NCBI GenBank assembly: GCA_035567015.1 | Contig: DATMPQ010000094.1 | Coordinates: forward strand, 1-34,232 | DNA: 34,232 nucleotides | Direction of reading: 5' to 3' | Origin: AV133 sp035567015 | GTDB lineage: Bacteria > Verrucomicrobiota > Verrucomicrobiia > Chthoniobacterales > UBA10450 | Made by a program: the position numbers and the translations under genes | Shown here: in pieces, positions 30,962-34,232 of the stretch | Numbering within the stretch: the first letter of the stretch is position 1 | Layout of the letters: every line of letters begins with the position of its first letter | Notes under the pieces: model-generated | What the model was told of the DNA's origin: nothing | Databases searched by the model: none | The model's input: the letters and a program-made list of their open reading frames with translations, nothing else

Positions 30962-32746
30962 GTGTTCCGCCTCGGTTTCCTCGGCTTGATTTCCGCATTG
31001 ACGTTTCTTTCGCAAACGACGCAAGCGATGGAATTCGTTGTAAACCAGCGTGATCCGGCGGCCTCTGACAAAAATTCCGGAAGCCGAACGAAACCGCTGA
31101 AGACGATCTCGGCGGCAGTTTCAAAAGTTCACGCCGGAGATAAAGTGACCATTCACGCCGGAGAATACCGGGAGACGGTAATTATCACAGCCTCCGGAAC
31201 CAATGACGCGCCGATCATGCTAGAAGCCGCGTCTGGAGAAGTCCCCATCATCAAAGGTTCCGACGTGATCAGCGGGTGGACGCTAGATCATAATGCAGTC
31301 TGGAAGGCCCGGCTTCCCAAACTGCCTCCGCGTTCTCCGGATAGCAACGACGCGTCATTCTGGATAGCAAATGAGATTCATCGCGTGTTTATCCGCGACG
31401 GCATTCTGCTTGACGCACTTCATCTGCGCCGGGTGAGTGCAAAAGAGAGGCTTCAGCCCGGAAACTTCTTCCACGACACCGCGGATTCCACGCTTTACGT
31501 CTGGTTGCCGGATTCGGACGATCCCAATAAACACAAAGTGGAAGCTGCTGTGCGCGCAGCTTGGGTGAAGCTAACGGGCGACCACATTATCGTTCGCGGG
31601 CTCCAGATGCGCCACGCCAGTACGCTTGCAATAGGAAACTGGGCTGCTTGCAACATCTCCGGTAAAGGCTCGCGCCTGGAGGACTGCGTGATCACATGGG
31701 GTGATTTTGTTGGAGTCGGCCTGAGCGGTAATCGGAACAGTTTGGTCCATTGCGTACTGGCGTGTCACGGCAACTCCGGCATCGGAGGAACCGGCGAAGG
31801 CCATCTCATCGAGGGATGCCGGGTCATTTACAACAACATCGACAGATACGACCCGAGTTGGCATTGCGGCGGGGCAAAGCTAATCCCGAAATTCGATAAG
31901 GGTCGCATCATTGGAAACGAGTTTGCCTACAACATCGGGCCGGGCCTCTGGTTGGATGACAGCTGCAACGACAATCGGATAGAGCGAAATTTCTGTCACG
32001 ATAATGAGACCGCGGGGATCGCGGTCGAAATTTCCGCTGGCAACCTGGTGCTGAACAATATTTCCACAGCCAACCGCAATCCGCTTGCGGGAGAGTTCCT
32101 GATCCCCGATCCAGAAGCGGAGAAGCAAGGGCGGCATAACCTTTTCCTCGGGCGGAAGCTCAATGACAGAACGCAATCGACGCTCATTTATCAAGGCGGA
32201 GGAGGTCTCGGAATTTTAATTTCGTCAGCGCCCGGCTCACGCGTGTACAACAACACCTGTTACCTTAACGAAGGCGGCGGCATAACTGTCGAAGGACCTT
32301 TGCGAGAGGCGGCCGGTGGTCCCATGTCCACTCGTGACTGCCACGTGCTGAACAATATCAGCGTTTATAATAAAGGCCCTCAGCTGATCTTGCGCAAAAA
32401 TGGCATCGACCCAGACACAGCCGGAAATCTATCCGACCATAACCTGCTCCTCGCGGTCGGAGCGATTGTTGCTAAAAATGGTTGGGCCGGAGCGACAGCC
32501 TTCTCCGTAGCGGAGTGGCAACGCGTGAGCAGTCAGGATACGCACTCGCGCGAAGGCGACCCGCGCTTCGCCATGCCAACAATGGACGATTTCCGCCTTG
32601 TAGAAGGCAGCCCAGCACTGGACGCAGGGCAAGTAATACCCGGCGTCAAAGACGATTTCTTTGGACGAGACCGCCCGACGGGACACGTAAGCATCGGAGC
32701 CGCCGAAAAAAGCTCATTCGATTATCCCCGGCCACGGCTCTGGTGA
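30962..32746 (+). CDS. Secreted right-handed beta-helix protein (DUF1565/parallel beta-helix type)
   Basis: The N-terminus from GTG 30962 is a Sec signal peptide (RLGFLGLISALTFLSQTTQA, followed by MEF). VNQRDPAASDKNSGSRTKPLKTISAAV, the DUF1565-type start of many secreted beta-helix proteins, comes next. GEYRETV and repeated N-N-(I/F) turns (about 250-500) form the helix. A C-terminal segment SPALDAGQVIPGVKDDFFGRDRP resembles the calcium-binding-like end found in many such proteins. This start gives 594 aa. The frame is open to ATG 30794, but that would place 56 unusual residues before the signal peptide. The 30771-30961 gap is shared promoter space for the divergent beta-helix genes. It is probably a polysaccharide-binding or lyase-like protein; the substrate is unknown. 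Confidence 0.82.
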   Translation: MFRLGFLGLISALTFLSQTTQAMEFVVNQRDPAASDKNSGSRTKPLKTISAAVSKVHAGDKVTIHAGEYRETVIITASGTNDAPIMLEAASGEVPIIKGSDVISGWTLDHNAVWKARLPKLPPRSPDSNDASFWIANEIHRVFIRDGILLDALHLRRVSAKERLQPGNFFHDTADSTLYVWLPDSDDPNKHKVEAAVRAAWVKLTGDHIIVRGLQMRHASTLAIGNWAACNISGKGSRLEDCVITWGDFVGVGLSGNRNSLVHCVLACHGNSGIGGTGEGHLIEGCRVIYNNIDRYDPSWHCGGAKLIPKFDKGRIIGNEFAYNIGPGLWLDDSCNDNRIERNFCHDNETAGIAVEISAGNLVLNNISTANRNPLAGEFLIPDPEAEKQGRHNLFLGRKLNDRTQSTLIYQGGGGLGILISSAPGSRVYNNTCYLNEGGGITVEGPLREAAGGPMSTRDCHVLNNISVYNKGPQLILRKNGIDPDTAGNLSDHNLLLAVGAIVAKNGWAGATAFSVAEWQRVSSQDTHSREGDPRFAMPTMDDFRLVEGSPALDAGQVIPGVKDDFFGRDRPTGHVSIGAAEKSSFDYPRPRLW

Positions 32747-32912
32747 GACACCGGTTGCAAAGAAGCTGATGATCAAACGAACGCTATGAGCCTAAAGAGA
32801 CAAACTCTCCGGAGCATGGCGCGATTGCTCGTTGTCATCCCCCTAATCTCACCCTCGCAATTCGGCGATAGCGTTGGATCTGCTATTTTGCAGGCCGAAC
32901 TTCACTAGTTTC

Positions 32913-34022
32913 GTGGAAAAGTTTGATTTCTTGATCGTAGGCGCAGGCTTCGCCGGCGCTGTGCTTGCCGAGCGCATCGCCAGCCAACTCGGCAAGAGTT
33001 GCCTGATTGTCGAGAAGCGCCAACACATCGGGGGCAACGCTTATGATCATTACGATGCGGCCGGTGTGCTGGTCCACGATTACGGGCCGCATTATTTCCG
33101 CACAAACTCTCAGCGCATCGTCGATTACCTGAGCCAGTTCACCGAGTGGCACGAAGTGGAGTACAAGATTTTGTCTTGGACTCATGGCCGCTACTGGCAT
33201 TTCCCGATCAATCTCAACACGTTCGAGCAATTAATCGGCCGGCCATCGAACAGCGAAGAAATGGAAGCGCAGCTCGCGGAGTGGCGCGTTAAGATCGACA
33301 GTCCGAAAAATTCCGAGGAAGTGATCGTCTCGCAGGTGGGCTGGAAGTTGTACGAAATGTTCTTCAAAAACTACACACGCAAGCAATGGCAACGCGACGC
33401 CAAGGATCTCGATCCAAGCGTTTGCGGCCGAATCCCAATCCGCACCAACCGCGACGACCGCTATTTGTCGGAAAGGTTTCAGGCGCTACCGAAGGATGGT
33501 TACACGAGGATGTTCGAGAAAATGCTCTCCGATCCAAAAATCGAAGTGCGGCTCAACACCGACTTTCGCGACGCGCGCGAACAAGTTCGATATAAACATC
33601 TGATTTACACCGGCCCGATCGATGAATATTTCGATCACTGCTTTGGTCCGTTGCCATATCGATCATTGCGCTTTGAGCCGGAGACTTTGTCGCAGGAATA
33701 TTTCCAGCCGGCGATGCAAGTGAATTATCCGAACGATTACGACTTTACGCGCATCGTCGAAATTAAACACGCCACCGGCCAAAAACTTCCATCGACCACG
33801 ATTGTGCGCGAATACCCGCAGGATTTTGGGCCGGGCCGCGAACCCTACTATCCAATTCCCGCACCCGATGCGAAAGCGCTCTACTCAAAATATGCCGAAC
33901 GCGCGTCTTCGGAGAGAAACGTCGGTTTTGTCGGCCGCCTCGCCACCTATCGTTACTACAACATGGATCAAGTGATCGGCATGGCTCTTGCAGAATTCGA
34001 TCACCTCTTCAAACTCTCCTGA
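32913..34022 (+). CDS. glf: UDP-galactopyranose mutase
   Basis: Flavoenzyme that converts UDP-galactopyranose to UDP-galactofuranose for surface polysaccharides. The FAD-binding motif DFLIVGAGFAGAVLAERIA lies at the N-terminus, followed by VEKRQHIGGNAYD and YGPHYFRTNS. Arg and Tyr residues of the substrate site occur in YTRKQW and in the C-terminal GRLATYRYYNMDQVIGMAL. The length from GTG 32913 is 369 aa, matching the family; TTG 32874 would add 13 unlikely residues. No strong Shine-Dalgarno is visible. Its 3' end overlaps the minus-strand methyltransferase-like gene by 22 bases. It points to galactofuranose in the cell's surface glycan. Confidence 0.93.
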   Translation: MEKFDFLIVGAGFAGAVLAERIASQLGKSCLIVEKRQHIGGNAYDHYDAAGVLVHDYGPHYFRTNSQRIVDYLSQFTEWHEVEYKILSWTHGRYWHFPINLNTFEQLIGRPSNSEEMEAQLAEWRVKIDSPKNSEEVIVSQVGWKLYEMFFKNYTRKQWQRDAKDLDPSVCGRIPIRTNRDDRYLSERFQALPKDGYTRMFEKMLSDPKIEVRLNTDFRDAREQVRYKHLIYTGPIDEYFDHCFGPLPYRSLRFEPETLSQEYFQPAMQVNYPNDYDFTRIVEIKHATGQKLPSTTIVREYPQDFGPGREPYYPIPAPDAKALYSKYAERASSERNVGFVGRLATYRYYNMDQVIGMALAEFDHLFKLS

Positions 34023-34232
34023 CTCGGCATGCAGGCAGCCTCAGATTTCCTGGCTAGAATGTTGAACTCGACAGGCTTCCAAGGACAGGACAGATCAAAA
34101 AGAGATGGAAAGACATTGACGACTTGAAAGCCATGTCCGGTCACCAGATCAAGCATTGCGACCAAAGGATTGGTGACGTCCCTTGGGCGACGCACTAGCG
34201 AGACTTCGACAATGAGCGCACGCGTAAACTCC
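34001..34232 (-). CDS. C-terminal part of a probable FkbM-family methyltransferase (partial)
   Basis: The minus-strand frame is open from the right window edge to the stop at 34001-34003. It contains LIVEVSLVRRPRDVTNPLVA, then VTGHGFQVVNVFPSLFD. This resembles the end of FkbM-type SAM-dependent methyltransferases (E-V-S-L followed by a late GF-x-V). The N-terminal SAM site is outside the window, so the assignment is tentative. It overlaps the end of glf by 22 bases. The context of surface-glycan genes fits a glycan methyltransferase. Confidence 0.5.
   Translation of the reverse strand, partial: EFTRALIVEVSLVRRPRDVTNPLVAMLDLVTGHGFQVVNVFPSLFDLSCPWKPVEFNILARKSEAACMPSQESLKR

Noticed and set aside
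32786..32908. A 40-codon frame between the beta-helix gene and glf (starts MSLKRQTLRSMARLL)
   Set aside because: It has no Shine-Dalgarno and no recognisable motif. The hydrophobic part is short and the length is within chance.

Overview
The window is a compact, moderately GC-rich bacterial chromosome segment with genes on both strands. It has no rRNA, no CRISPR array, no recognisable insertion sequence, and I saw no tRNA. The gene content points to a Gram-negative bacterium of the Verrucomicrobiota, probably a soil Chthoniobacterales/Spartobacteria relative. The clues are a long-form IspH, a tandem domain of the LANISTR...LIGGF type in front of a beta-helix, a DUF6941 protein, an LpxL-type acyltransferase and a degenerate pilin-like fragment of the kind common in that phylum. 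The phylum assignment is inference from family knowledge, not a search result.

Layout. 1-5 kb: a possible gene tail at the left edge, a sulfotransferase, a pseudopilin remnant, a secreted S46 dipeptidyl-peptidase, a dienelactone hydrolase-like protein and a DoxX membrane protein. 5-8.2 kb (minus strand): lysophospholipid acyltransferase (LpxL type), L,D-transpeptidase lipoprotein and IspH. 8.4-13 kb (plus): a low-molecular-weight phosphatase fused in frame to serine hydroxymethyltransferase, then glucose-6-phosphate dehydrogenase with its OpcA-like partner. 13-19.2 kb: GT4 glycosyltransferase, small lipoprotein, YciA-like thioesterase, QueA, type-4 uracil-DNA glycosylase, squalene/phytoene synthase-like enzyme and a secreted DUF362 protein. 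19.2-26.9 kb: HemW, then on the minus strand PurA-UppS, a DUF3309 micro-protein (plus), an M23 peptidase, a DUF6941 protein, UppP, a PII protein and GDP-mannose 4,6-dehydratase. 27-28.6 kb: two nucleotidyltransferase-fold genes, each with a small partner ORF. 28.6-34.2 kb: two divergent secreted beta-helix proteins, UDP-galactopyranose mutase and the tail of a probable FkbM-type methyltransferase.

Many genes converge on the envelope: UppS makes and UppP recycles the undecaprenyl carrier, IspH supplies isoprenoid units, and Gmd, Glf, GT4 and the sulfotransferase make or decorate surface glycans. LpxL, the L,D-transpeptidase and the M23 peptidase act on lipid A and peptidoglycan.

The most unusual signal is a family of short intergenic palindromic elements. 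Their outer arms read CTGTAGC...GCTACAG and they enclose two or more small hairpins whose stems vary but stay complementary. The terminal CTGTAG repeatedly forms the last sense codon and stop codon (CTG TAG) of the flanking gene. At two convergent junctions the two ends of one element provide the stops of both genes, and a third junction shows the same pattern in weaker form. Further repeats include an imperfect 27-bp inverted repeat that carries the queA stop, and an octamer tandem array in front of uppP. No gene-free stretch exceeds 300 bases; the longest are 4912-5159, 8189-8391, 22498-22693 and 30771-30961, and each is described below.
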